A DNA stretch of 64,000 nucleotides from Botryosphaeria dothidea. Its lineage: Eukaryota > Ascomycota > Dothideomycetes > Botryosphaeriales > Botryosphaeriaceae. The position numbers were made by a program, and so were the translations under genes. The notes below the pieces were generated by a model that ran no database searches, was not told the DNA's origin, and saw only the letters and a list, made by a program, of their open reading frames with translations. The first letter of the stretch is position 1; each line of letters starts with the position of its first letter. Below are positions 23,681 to 34,751 of the stretch, piece after piece. The stretch covers positions 4,402,001 through 4,466,000 of the forward strand of contig WWBZ02000016.1 of NCBI GenBank assembly GCA_011503125.2, written 5' to 3'.

Positions 23681-25604
23681 GAGGGCTGGGTTTGGCCGTA
23701 GCTTGGGTCTCTCGAATCCCTGTCAACCCGTTTTTACTTTTCTTTGCGGTGCTGCAGCTATTGCTTCGGCACCAATTCAACCCCATTTCTGGCTTCTTTG
23801 ATCCCGATATCCACAAAAATTTACTCTTTCTCACATTCCCCTCAGTCACAGTGGTGGGGTGTCCCACCTCCTAATTCACCGACTTCCTTTCCGCATCACA
23901 TATGCACAGTTTTTGCTTTCAACTTTTTCATATTAGCACTACCCAAAGATGCTCCTTATTCCTCTCTTCTGCTATGTGTTCTCCACTGGGTTTTGTTCAT
24001 GCGGGTTTCGGTAGCACCACGGTTCTTCGTTTTAAACATCATTCGTTGCAGCTCTCAGGGTAGGGTTAAACATCTCACACTCACTCGATTTTCATTGTGT
24101 TGTACTACAGCTCAAAACGGTTCATTTCTTGCGGGATTCTCGTTTCTTTGGAGCAGCGAGCGACGGAGCAAAGGCGATTTGGGACAGGCAGGTGTTGATT
24201 GATTGATGCGGTCGAGTCTTTCATGCTTTTTTGTTCTGCTTTTCACTTCGGTTGACAACCAGCATTTCCATGCGTGCTCAGCCATAGTTGGCCCTTTTAC
24301 AGCCTTTTTACGACGGACTGGGAGGTGGAATGGTGGCCTTTTTCTTAACCATCGACAAATGAGAGACCCAAGCATACGTGCTGAAGATGTTCCGGCTCTG
24401 AGTGACGATTGAATGAGGTCTACAATTAAGCCCTAGCAGATCACGGCGATCTCGGGCGCCGCCACCGTTTTCCGCAACGCTTCCGCAGCCGCATGGCGGA
24501 CAACGGCGGCTGCATGGCTAGCGGCCGGCAAGCAAGATCTGGGCCCCAAGCAAACGCTACGTCAACGGCCGAATGATTAGTGGAGAGAAGAGGCGGCTTC
24601 GCGACATGATTTCCAAAGCCAGCAACAGGCGGTCGGCGCGACGATTGCTCCGCTTCGGTCCGGCCAGCGTCCTCGTGCGTGCGGAAAACGGGGCCTGAGG
24701 GCTTCCGTCACGTTCCCGAGGAGAGGCATGTGGTTAGGCTTTCTTGCTCGGCCGCGGCAATTGCCTTTCGCTGGCTTCTCACATGGCGGCAGCGGCTGAT
24801 GACGGAGCGACAGCAGGCGAGGGCGTTTTCCTTGGCCGCGCCCCGCGATAAGGCTGAGGGCTGAGGCTGGAGGCCGGGGTAGGGTGGATTGAGGCGCTGC
24901 TGCAGATGACCTGGCTGCTGACTGCTCTCGGCGCGTGGCTGGAGCAGCAGCGATACGAACACGGGGCGTTGCTGGAGGATTCGCGGGATGCGGCTATGGC
25001 TGGGAGAACAAGTAGCCTCAGTCGTGCCGCCTCTTCCGAGCGCATTATTTACACCTTGCTGCCGGTGGTTTCGCAGCCGGAGGCTCAAGAACAGAAAGCC
25101 AAAAAGTAGCGCATCTGCATCCCCCTAGCCCCGAGTCCAAGCTCCCTGCTGCCGAAGAGCTCGAGCTCTGCTTTCCCTCGTCATCCTCGCTCCCTTTCCG
25201 TCCCGACCGCCGACGACAGAGCGCGCATCCCTACCCCCCGGCCCAGCACGACCAACCACCCGGCCCACGCCTGCGAAAGTTGCGCTCCCGCTCTCCCTGC
25301 TCCCTGCTCGCTCGCCTTCCTACCTGCGACCTGCTCTCCAGAGCTAAATACCCCGTCCTGTCCCTCTCCCGTGGGGAATCCTCCGACGCAACGCCCGTCA
25401 TTCCACGCAAGCAATTAAGCTTATGACGATGCTCTTTGCCCGTTAATTGCACAACAAAACACTCGCGTCGCATACCGCCCCTCGCATATCGAGCATCCCC
25501 GCTGAGCCGCCGCTGGCTCAGACAGAACCCACGGCTCCAGCCCAGGAGCACTCAGCACCCCTTACCCCGGACCCGACCCTCCGCCAGGCGCGGAATCAGG
25601 CACC
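23681..25604. other. long intergenic region upstream of the OSH3-type gene
   Basis: 1.9 kb. The first 700 bp are AT-richer (3' flank of the Btz gene); 24430-25100 is GC-rich without a credible gene; 25150-25340 is strongly C/T-rich on the plus strand, as in many ascomycete promoters and leaders. All frames here lack domains. Confidence 0.5.
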
Positions 25605-28600
25605 ATGGCGGGCATGGAACAGCTACAAATTCACAGCAAGGTACGTGTTTGGAGCTCATACGACGCGTTATTGCGGCGCACAAGAAATTGGTGTGGTTAA
25701 CAGCAGCAGTCGTACCTGGTGCGCTGGATCAACGTCCCCGCCGGACATTCCATCTCCTGGAGCATCCAGCCGCACAAGAAGTCGGTCAACTTCGGCATCT
25801 TCAAGCACCCGGGCAACAAAAACGGCGAGACCCCCAACCTGCCCTCCACCGCCGTCGCCGGCATCAACGATGTCCCACAGACCGCAGCCGGCGGTGACGC
25901 AACCGCGGGCCGGCCGCGCGGCGCTTCCGTCTCCAACGGCATCGGTGCCAACGCCTCGCGCAACGACAGAACATTGGTGGTAGAAAAATTGCAAAGCATA
26001 GGCCTCAAACCCGTGTCATGGACGGGCAAATGCGAGGCGGATAAAGTGTCAATGGGGCGCTACGACGTGCCCGAGGGAGAGGGCGGCATGTATGGTCTGG
26101 TCTTCGACAACACCTTCTCGAAGCAGGTGTCCAAGACGGCGACGTTCGTGCTGATGACGCACCCCACCAACGCGCCCCCAAAGTCCGGCCACCACCTGCA
26201 CTTCTCGCAGGCCGTCGGCGGCGGCAGCGGCGGCGGCGCCGTCAGCGGCGGCGCCAGCCCGAACCTGCAGCCCGGCGAGTTCGGTGAGTCGACCGATTCG
26301 CTGGCGCACCAGGAGCCCATGGTCGCGGCGGACCCGCGTCCGCGGTCACGGCATGTTGCGGAGGCGACGACGCCCGGCGGCTCGCTGTTCTACACGGGCG
26401 TGCTGTTGAAGAAGAGGAGGAAGAGGAACCAGGGTTATGCGCGCCGCTTCTTTTCGCTGGACTTCACCTCGTCGACGCTCTCGTATTACCAGAGCCGCAG
26501 CTCTTCCGCACTCAGAGGCGCCATTCCGTTGTCGTTGGCCGCCATTGCCGCGGATGAGAAGACCAGGGAAATTTCTGTCGATTCCGGAGCGGAGGTCTGG
26601 CATTTGAAGGCAAACAATAAGAAGGACTTTGATGCGTGGAAGGATGCGCTGGAGCGAGCTTCGAACCAGGCTGGTAGCGTGCAATCGCCTGAAGATTCGA
26701 AGGCCAAGGACTATAACTGGCCAACACCGGCACCGGCCACCGCCGAGCAAAACGACCGCGATTGGGGACGGATCGAGGCCCTTGTTGGGCGTGTTTCTGG
26801 GATCAGGGATGCAGTGCGGAGGTTGGCGAAAGACACGGACCCTAAGAACCCGTCCCCTGCACCATCCGGTGCAAGCAGCATCAAAGGTGGTATCAGCGGA
26901 GTGACCAGCCCGGCTGAGTCTACGGAATCTGGAGACTACTTCAAGGATGACGACGCGCGCTCTGAGAGGAAATCGTCTGCCTTCTGGAAGAGAAAGCCCA
27001 GCGCGTCAGCTCCGAGGAAGAGCATTTCTGGTGGAACCGGAAATCCGACGCCGACCTCCACGCCACCCATTCCGCCGCTTCCTAACGGCGGTGGCTCATC
27101 CTTGGCTGTCCCCAAAGTCCGTGCGAATGGCTCAGGTGCGACAGACGAAAGCATCCATGAACATGTCTTGGCTATTCTGCGTGATCTTGACTTTGTTGTC
27201 TCGGAATCCTCTAGCCTTCTGCAAGAAACCCGGCTCAGGCGCCAACCTACGGGCTCTCTGGCTGAATCTAGGAAGAGTATTGATTCTATGTCTGAAGATG
27301 AATTCTTCGACGCTACTGGGGGAGATGAAGAGCCGGGTCAATCTAAGTTGCTTACCATTCGCCGGGACAGCAATGATGACACCGGCGACAGGAATGAAGA
27401 AGTATCAGATGGCGAGTCAGAGGCAAGCAGCGAAGGTGAAGGCATCGGAGCGTTCGACCGTGCAAATCTCGAAGGCCAGCCTGGTCTCATCCCACCAAAG
27501 CCTAAATCTCTCACTCCGCTTCCCCTGGAAAAGGTCTCGCGCCGCACAACAGTTGCTGCACCCAAGGTTGCTCCTCCCAGCTTGATCGCCTTCCTCCGCA
27601 AGAACGTCGGCAAGGATCTGTCAACCATTGCCATGCCCGTCTCTGCGAACGAGCCGCTCAGCTTGGTCCAGCGTATCGCCGAGCAGATGGAGTACTCCGA
27701 GCTCATCGACGCTGCCGTCAACGCCCCCGCAGAAGACGGCTCCCGCATCCTCTACATCATGGCCTTCGCCATCTCCTCCTTCTCGAACGCGCGCGTCAAG
27801 GAGCGCGCCATCCGCAAGCCGTTCAACCCCATGCTGGGCGAGACGTTCGAGCTCGTGCGCGAGGACAAGGGATTCCGCTTCCTGGCGGAGAAGGTGTCTC
27901 ACCGCCCCGTGCGCATGGCGTGCCAGGCGGAAGCCAAAGAGTGGACGTTCCTGCAGTCGCCGATGCCGGTGCAGAAGTTCTGGGGCAAGTCGGCGGAGCT
28001 GAACACGGACGGGCGCGCGCGCGTCTTCCTGCACAACCCGGGCCCGTCGACGGCCGGCGGCGAGCACTACAGCTGGACCGTCGCCACCAGCTTCCTGCGC
28101 AACATCATCGCCGGCGAGAAGTACGTCGAGCCCGTCGGCACCATGACGGTCGTCAACGAGACCACCGGCGCCAAGGCCATCGCCACCTTCAAGGCCGGCG
28201 GCATGTTCGCGGGCCGCAGCGAGGAGGTGTCGGTCCAGGCCTTCGCCCCGCCCGACCAGGGCGGCGCGCAGCTCTCGCTCGGCCTCGCGGGCAAGTGGAC
28301 CAGCGAGCTGCACTTCACGCGCGACGGCGCGGATGCGAAGCAGAGCGCCTGGAAGGCGGGCGCGCTCGTCGACCAGGCGGAGAAGAGGTACGGCTTCACG
28401 ACCTTTGCGGCCAGCCTCAACGAGGTCACCAAGGTCGAGGAGGGCAAGATCGCGCTGACGGACTCGCGGCTGCGGCCCGATCAGCGGGCCGTCGAGGAGG
28501 GCGACCTCGACAAGGCGGAGGCGCTGAAGGCGAAGCTGGAGGAGCGGCAGAGGCAGCGGAGGAGGGTCATGGAGGAGCATGGGCAGGAGTGGGCGCCGAG

Positions 28601-28736
28601 GTGGTTCGTTAAGGTTGCGGGTGGGGAGGGCGAGGGCGGCGAGGAGGAGTGGCGGTTGAAGGTGGGCAAGGAGGGGTATTGGGAGGAGAGGGTCAAGGGG
28701 GAGTGGACGGGGGTGACGGATGTGTTGGAGGTGTGA
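25605..28736 (+). CDS. OSH3: Osh3-type oxysterol-binding protein (GOLD-PH-ORD)
   Basis: Exon 1 (25605-25640) codes for MAGMEQLQIHSK. After a 69-nt intron, exon 2 runs from about 25710 to 28736; roughly 1020 aa. Domains in order: an N-terminal GOLD-like domain (SYLVRWINVPAGHSISWSIQ onward), a PH domain at about 250-350 (GSLFYTGVLLKKRRKRNQGY through DFDAWKDALERA), a FFAT-like motif EFFDATG in an acidic setting (27300-27320) for VAP/Scs2 binding, and a C-terminal OSBP-related domain (LSLVQRIAEQMEYSELIDAA, NPMLGETFELVR). This is the Osh3 layout, acting in lipid and PI4P transfer at ER-plasma membrane contacts. The OSBP signature is atypical: EKVSHRPV at 27888-27911 instead of EQVSHHPP. The splice acceptor is a CAG triplet repeat (25701-25709), so zero to two extra Gln are possible. 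Confidence 0.87.
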
Positions 28737-30019
28737 GAGAGTGCTGGTGGAGTGGTGGTGGGTTAGATACCATATGTGTTAGAGGTGTTTGGGCCCTATA
28801 TGCATTGTTGTTTTTTTCTTTTTCGCTTTGAGAGCGCGCGTTTTGTGGGAAGGAAAAAGCGTTTGCGTTTTTTTTTGGAACTGATGTTTTAGACTGGCAT
28901 TGTCGAGTCGAGTCGAGCATTGATGTTGTTGTCTTCGATTAATCTCTTCCCTTTTGGCCGGTTTGAACACTTTCGCAATGAAGTAACGGCCGCTATGGCG
29001 AACGGCGCGAGGTTTTATGGTCAGTTAAGCCGTTTCTCTCTCCGTCTTTAATTGCATATTCAAGGCAGAAAGGACTAGTGCAGGCACATGTTCTTCCGCC
29101 CGAGAATCACGATTTCGTCCAGCCGATATGTATTTTGCAAGGCACTCTGAGCTGGATAGGGCTGAAAATACGCTATCAAGATTTGAGATACTTTTTGCTT
29201 TAAGAACAAGCAAGGGAAAGGGTGTAAGTGTTGTTGAATTATGCAATAAACAAACACTCTCCTTGTTGAATAAGTCCGTCATTTATATCACAGTCGCGTT
29301 CCCCTCGGTGGCCTTAGCAGTTTCACAGTCCAAGGAAAAAGAAATGCAAACTACTAAGAGAGGCTAACGAAACTTCTAAGGTATATAGGTACTGGTATGG
29401 CTCTAGTCTGCCTTGAAATGTTGAGTTTGCGATATTGTCCCTACCAGTTGCTGAGTGAATATGATGAATCCCAAGACAGTTATTCACGATCCTAATACTA
29501 CTATGCTCTGATTTTATTCTTTCTCTTTTTTGGCTTGCATTATTGCCCGACAAATACCAGTCTAAGAGCAGGGTCACTTATTGCGGTTGGATGGGAGATC
29601 TTATCCAGATACGGATACGGACCCGAGTACGCTGGTTACTGGAGCGCCCTCTTAATAACGCAAAGGAGGCGTCCACGGTAACTACGGGTCTTGAATAATT
29701 CAGCCTAACTCGTTGTAGTTGATGGTGGGGAATCCGCTATTGAGTCTCCCACGAAGCAAAATTGTTGCGAAGTCGAAAACAGGGTCCCAACAGCTTCATT
29801 TCAGGGTACAAATTAAAACGGAAGTCACCTCTGGGCCTGAAAATCATCAAGAAGAGCCGTCCGTTCCTCAACACAGCTATAAGATCTCCAAGAGTCTTTC
29901 TCAGCGGTCCAATCCAACCCCGTGCGACTACCGACGACAAGATGCTCTCTCCAATCTCTGTAAATCTTCCTCCACCCCCAATGTGTCCTTGTCCCTCCTT
30001 CTGGCGCAGTCGAATAACC
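28737..30019. other. AT-rich intergenic region
   Basis: 1.3 kb with T-runs (28809, 28869), a short GTCGA triplet repeat (about 28902-28917) and no domain-bearing frame. It separates the conserved OSH3 block from the small secreted-protein gene. Confidence 0.5.
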
Positions 30020-30532
30020 ATGAGCTTTATACCGCAGAATCTCTTCGGTCTGGCCGCCACGGTGATGCTCCTCGTCCAGCCCAGCGCCGCTGTGCCCGCT
30101 GCATCGGCCACCAACGAAGACATTGTTTCTGCTATACTCAAAGACACCGACATGCTTGTACCCGTCGACACAGAGCGGGGTCTGTACTCGTTGGCCACCC
30201 CGGTCACGACCACCGGCGTCACCATGTACACCGACCTTTCTTTTGCTTCGTTCAATATGGCCACGTTTCCAGAGCCGAGCAGCGTCCTCGTCGTCAACAC
30301 GATCACCAGGCAGGTCACAGAAACAAAAACAATAACACCAACACCAACAGATGCATCAACAGATAAATCAACGGAAGTCATCGGAATGATACTCCCAGAC
30401 GAACAGGAACCGAAAGGCGACAAGAAAGGGGGCAAGAAGGGCGGCAAGAAAAAGAAAGGCGACAAGAAGGGCGACAAGAAGGGCGACAAGAAGGGCGACA
30501 AGAAGGGCGACAAAGGCGGCAAAGGAGATTAA
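30020..30532 (+). CDS. small secreted protein with C-terminal Lys/Gly/Asp repeats
   Basis: 170 aa from the ATG at 30020. That start is chosen because it places a signal peptide at once (MSFIPQNLFGLAATVMLLVQ, cleavage likely after PSAAVPA). An upstream in-frame ATG at 29942 would bury the signal. The mature region has no Cys and is Thr-rich near residues 95-120. The last 40 residues are a KGDK/KGGK repeat built from a 12-nt GGCGACAAGAAG unit repeated about five times (30411-30530). The family is unknown to me. A strongly basic secreted tail could bind acidic wall polymers or membranes; this is inference only. It sits at the edge of the conserved block next to a decayed gene. Confidence 0.6.
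   Translation: MSFIPQNLFGLAATVMLLVQPSAAVPAASATNEDIVSAILKDTDMLVPVDTERGLYSLATPVTTTGVTMYTDLSFASFNMATFPEPSSVLVVNTITRQVTETKTITPTPTDASTDKSTEVIGMILPDEQEPKGDKKGGKKGGKKKKGDKKGDKKGDKKGDKKGDKGGKGD
30411..30530 (+). repeat. 12-nt coding minisatellite (Lys-Gly-Asp repeats)
   Basis: GGCGACAAGAAG units, five nearly perfect in 30455-30515 and degenerate on both sides. They keep frame and give the KGDK tail of the secreted protein. Confidence 0.85.
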
Positions 30533-31547
30533 TAGACTGGCTGGATCAACTCCTCTACACTCTGCTTGCACTGTTGGGTAGGAATGTCTATGTTGGCTCT
30601 GGCAAGTCAGTGCTAAACCTCCTGAGAAGAGATCGGACCCACTGCCAATTGATGCATTGGTTGGCGTGGAGACTGCCAAAAATGTGAATGTATCTACCTG
30701 GTTCCGTGGGTGAAGGATACCACTTTTCGACGTGGTGTGTGCTATGGTGATGGATGAGAAATGTTTTTGCAAAGAGGATGAGAGGGATGGAGATTGGGTG
30801 TTGCCACTGCTATAGCTACATCACATCAAGTACTTGAAAAGGAGTGGTTCATTTGTGTTTTGCAGACTTCAAACTTTGTTGCATAAATTAATTGAGGTTA
30901 TGACAATATAGAACAGTTCTGGCCTGTCCAAGTCTGGCTCTGCACTGCGAGCCTGAAAGCAAGAGAATTGTCCATCATCTTTAAGTTGAAATTGGTGCCC
31001 GCGAAGATTTTACACCCTCGAAAAAATCCTATCGTAATTGTAAAACGTTGCTGGATGTTCTTCCTCAGAGGTCCGATTAAGCAAAAACCATTCCTGATTC
31101 TTCGGATTTCATTATTGCCAATGCCCCATTTAAGATACCACTCTATTCTCTTTCTACATGCTTCCTCCTCCTTCTGATTCCCAGGATCGAGTATTGGTGC
31201 GATTTCAAATGGGCTACTGCTCGTCCGTGACATGCTTTATGACGTTATTACCCAGCTCTTTTGCGTCCACATTCACGGATTGTAGATGAGGAGACCGTTG
31301 TGGAGATGGGGCGACGGCAGTACATTCGACTTGTCGGCGTCTTGAACCTGAGGCCGCCGCATGGACTTGCCCAATATGGCATAACGCAACTGGCGCGAAT
31401 CATCCGTGTCGTGATCGCATTTTGGTTCCCTCAAAAGGCTAGACTGAAGCCACCAGCTTCCCCGCATAACAGTGATATCGATGGGTTTGATATCGTGCTG
31501 GGCCATCGAACATTTTATTCGCAGGCGGAAGAGCCGAATCAGACTTG
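30533..31547. other. AT-rich gene-free stretch
   Basis: About 1 kb between the secreted-protein gene and the amine-oxidase remnant. Open frames on both strands (30898-31233 -, 31261-31659 +) show no domain and cross the remnant in the wrong frame. Possibly decayed sequence. Confidence 0.45.
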
Positions 31548-32043
31548 TTTGACGTCATTTTTGGGGCCGGCTGCGCTGGATCGACGGCTGCTCGGGATCT
31601 CACCACGACGGGTATTCTTCCGAAACTACTGCTTCGAAGCATTTTCTCCGTGTGACTGACGAGCCGCAATAGGGTTCCCAGTGCTCCTCCTCGAAGCACG
31701 CGGCCGTGTGGGCGGGCAGGCATGGACGGCCGAGGTCGACGGCCACGGCTATGATATGGGTGGGACGTGGACCAGTTGGTGCCAGCCATTTGTGTTCCAC
31801 GAGATCAAGAGATATGGCTTGGACAAGGACATTGTTGCATCGGCCGATCCTGAACTGTCCATCCCCAGAACACTATTAGTAGCCATCTGCGGCACAAAGG
31901 ACTTCACATCCGTCAGCGTGCTCGACATCCTCCGCTGGTGGGCGCTGGGCCGGAGGGGATTCATCGATGGCGCAATCGAGGAACGGATGCGGGCAGCGCA
32001 CACTCTTGCCGCTGAACTCGAGTCAGAAGCATCGAAATTGTAG
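31548..32043 (+). pseudogene. FAD-dependent amine oxidase remnant
   Basis: Frame from 31548 reads FDVIFGAGCAGSTAARDLTT, a Rossmann dinucleotide-binding start with one residue fewer than the usual VIxIGAG. It then crosses an intact-looking 61-nt intron (31612-31672) into GFPVLLLEARGRVGGQAW, GYDMGGTWTSW and IKRYGLDKD. All are flavin monoamine oxidase N-terminal motifs. After about 60 more residues the protein jumps to SVLDILRWWALG, which in full-length members lies roughly 100 residues later, and it stops at 32043. The substrate domain and the C-terminal FAD-contacting part are missing, no in-frame start ATG is evident, and the upstream family-like leader is in another frame. Confidence 0.72.
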
Positions 32044-32325
32044 CCTATGTGTGTATTCGCGCTTGCTACTGACTTGGAAGAAGCTCGTACCAGCAGGACC
32101 TACTCCCAAATGCATTTTTGCGATTTTGGCACGTGCGCGGATCCGAATGGTAAAATGCTATTCATTTCGATACGGTATGTTCTCTCGAAGACCTTGCAAA
32201 CAGGTGTGAGCTCTCAAGGGTTTTAGATGGCGTAGATGCGGATCTGCAAAATGTGCAGTATATAGTAATGCAGGACAGACAGTTGTCGAGTGGATCATTC
32301 GCACAGTCAAAAGCAGCCATCGAAC

Positions 32326-33821
32326 CTACGCCGCCTGCTTGCCCAGGAGCCACCCGAAGCCTTCCACAACCTTCGGAGCAGCCTGCTTCGAAGTCTCTAG
32401 CTGCGGGAAGAACGCCCAGAAAGCGTGCGGCAAGCCAGGGTACACGACCAGCTTCGTCTTCACCCCGCTCTCCTCCCTGAGAAGCCTCTCATAAAGCAAC
32501 CCCTCGTCTCTCAGCGGATCAAGACCTGCACAACACCATCAGCTCACCACTGTTCCATTGCCTCTGGAAAATCTGGACAAAAAGCAAGAAAAATGAACCT
32601 ACCGCAAACCTGCACAAACACCGGCGGCAGGCCCATCTGCCCCGTCGGCCAATTGAACGGGTTGAACAGCGGAGACTTGGTATCCGGCTTATAAAGCGCT
32701 GTCGCCCAGGGATATCAGCACACACACACACATCCACCCTCTCTTCCTCTCCAAAAGAACCACGACTCACAGAGCACGAAATCGAGTCCACCAGCATCCA
32801 ACCCCGGCGCGTCCTTGTTCTGCTCAATGCTCAGGTACTCCCCCTTGAACCGCTCGGGCACGGCGTCCTTGGACAGCACGGCGGGAATCGACGCGGACAG
32901 GCCGGTGAGCGGCGGCGACAGCTTCTCGTCGCGCGCCAGCAGCGCGAGCACGGTGGCGATGTTGCCGCCGGCCGACTCGCCGTGCACGACGAAGCCCTTG
33001 GACGGGTCGGCGTGCAGGGAGGACGCGTTGGCGGCGATCTGGAGATCGGGTCAGTGCTTCGGCCATGCGGGGAGGAGGCGGATTGGCGCAAGACCCATTT
33101 CAGCGCGTCCCAGGAATCGTCGACGGGCGTCGGGAAGGGGTGTTCGGGCGCGAGGCGGTAGGCGACGCTCAGCGCGACGGCGTGGAAGTGCTGGACGGCG
33201 TTGACGCTGCGCGATCGAGGGTGTCAGCCCCGCGTTCCGGTCCTCGTTTCGCAAAAGAAAAACAAGGAGGGAAAAACCGGGACTGGCAATTGAGACGTAG
33301 AGCGTTGCACGGGAAAAGAAAAGAAAGCAAATGAACCCACCAATTCACCTCCTCGCTCTCCGGCACCCCCACGCACCAGCCACCGCCGTGGTACGCCACG
33401 ATAAGCGGACTCCCATCAGCCGGCTTCGTGGTCGGCTGGTACAACAGCGCCTCGATGCTGCTGCCGTCGCGCACGGGGATCGTGATGCGCGTCTTCGTGA
33501 CGCCGTCGAGGTTGGCGGGCTCGTTGACGCCCGGCACGGGGACGCGGTTGTTGATTGCTGCGGCGCGAATGGCTGCGATGGGAATGCTGGCTGGGTCGCT
33601 GAGCTTGGGGAGGGGTCCGGCGTTGTCGAGGAACTGTGGGTGGTTGTTGTGTTAGTGCTGACTGGCTAGTTGGGCGGGGGAGGGGTTTCGCTGGGTGGTT
33701 GCGGCGTGGGTACGGTGCGGGGGAATTGGGGAGCAATTGAAGCAATGGAGGAGGGACCGAGACGCACGGCCTTGAACCCGGGGTCTGGGGTCGCCAGGTC
33801 TGTCCACTTGGAGTTTGCCAT
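32326..33821 (-). CDS. alpha/beta hydrolase, hormone-sensitive-lipase-like esterase
   Basis: Six exons: 33821-33768, 33633-33341, 33206-33095, 33038-32771, 32698-32603 and 32525-32326; 340 aa with all phases consistent. Introns of 134, 134, 56, 72 and 77 nt. Motifs of the HSL/abhydrolase_3 family: oxyanion [20 protein letters not shown], nucleophile elbow HGESAGGN, catalytic Asp in GLDPLRDEG, and catalytic His in [11 protein letters not shown]. There is no signal peptide, so it is likely a cytosolic carboxylesterase; the substrate is unknown. Intron 3 uses a weak GTCTTG donor, but phase and homology support it. The C-terminus ends at [10 protein letters not shown], a normal length. Confidence 0.85.
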
Positions 33822-34751
33822 GTTTTGGTGGTTGTTTGGCCCGCGGATTTCGTAGTTCTGGTGTTGCGGGGCTGATTCGATCCGAGCTTTGGCAGTGGCG
33901 GGGGTGAGATGTTGAGGTGCGGTCGATTTAAAGTAGCGGAAACAGGGAGCTTATATAGTCGAGTGCATGAAATGGATGGACACGAATAATCCCCGATGGT
34001 GCAACCAAAGCGGCCTCCTTTGGTACCACAAGAGCATCGCTCTTCGCTGGGAGGCGGAAAGACATACATCCGACTCGGCCGAAAGCGCTAAATGTCTTGA
34101 TTGGCTTACTGCCGCCTATCCTGGCTTGTAACCGGAATTTGCTGGCCCGATTTCTGACCGTTTGTGATAATGCAAGTGGCGCGTTATTTCTAGCTCACCT
34201 CCTGTTAAGCTCTGATGGTTTCTCCGCTGATGCCCAGCAACCAATTTGGAATACCCATTCAGTCCAAATGCTTGGCAGTTAACAACAAACCTGCGCTGCG
34301 TAAACAAACGTGGAGCAAATATCCTTGGAAGTGAGCTTGTACTCTAAGAGGACTGAACACAATGTTTTTCAATTTTGTATGTGCCTTCTCTTGGTTTGTC
34401 CCACTATTACATCTCAAATCAGCCTCAGCACTGTCCGACATTCCCAGCACAACTCGCATCCATCCCGCGAAGTGTAAGGTCCGACCACTTCTGTATAGAT
34501 CTGAGGGTGGATTTGGAGAATGTACGGGCCAGGAAATCTTCATGAAGACTGATGCGCGACGATGGTTGTTCATCTCCTGAAGAGCTTGTGTAAGCAAGAA
34601 TTGGGAGATAGCCCAGGGGCAATGGGAGCGAGAAATGAGCTGAGTTTCGACCTACCAGGATGGACGTAGAACTGTATTGTGAAGTATGTCAACGAGGGTT
34701 CTCTTTCAACTGCAGCCCCAACCAAAAGTATCTGCCGAAACCTCGCCCCGC
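33822..34751. other. intergenic region upstream of the esterase gene
   Basis: 930 bp between the esterase start and the 3' end of the next minus-strand gene. Frames at 34259-34597 and 34362-34580 have no domain. No RNA gene recognised. Confidence 0.45.

Noticed and set aside
27621..28580. 319-aa minus-strand frame
   Set aside because: GC-rich reverse shadow of the OSBP domain; the plus strand carries the conserved motifs.
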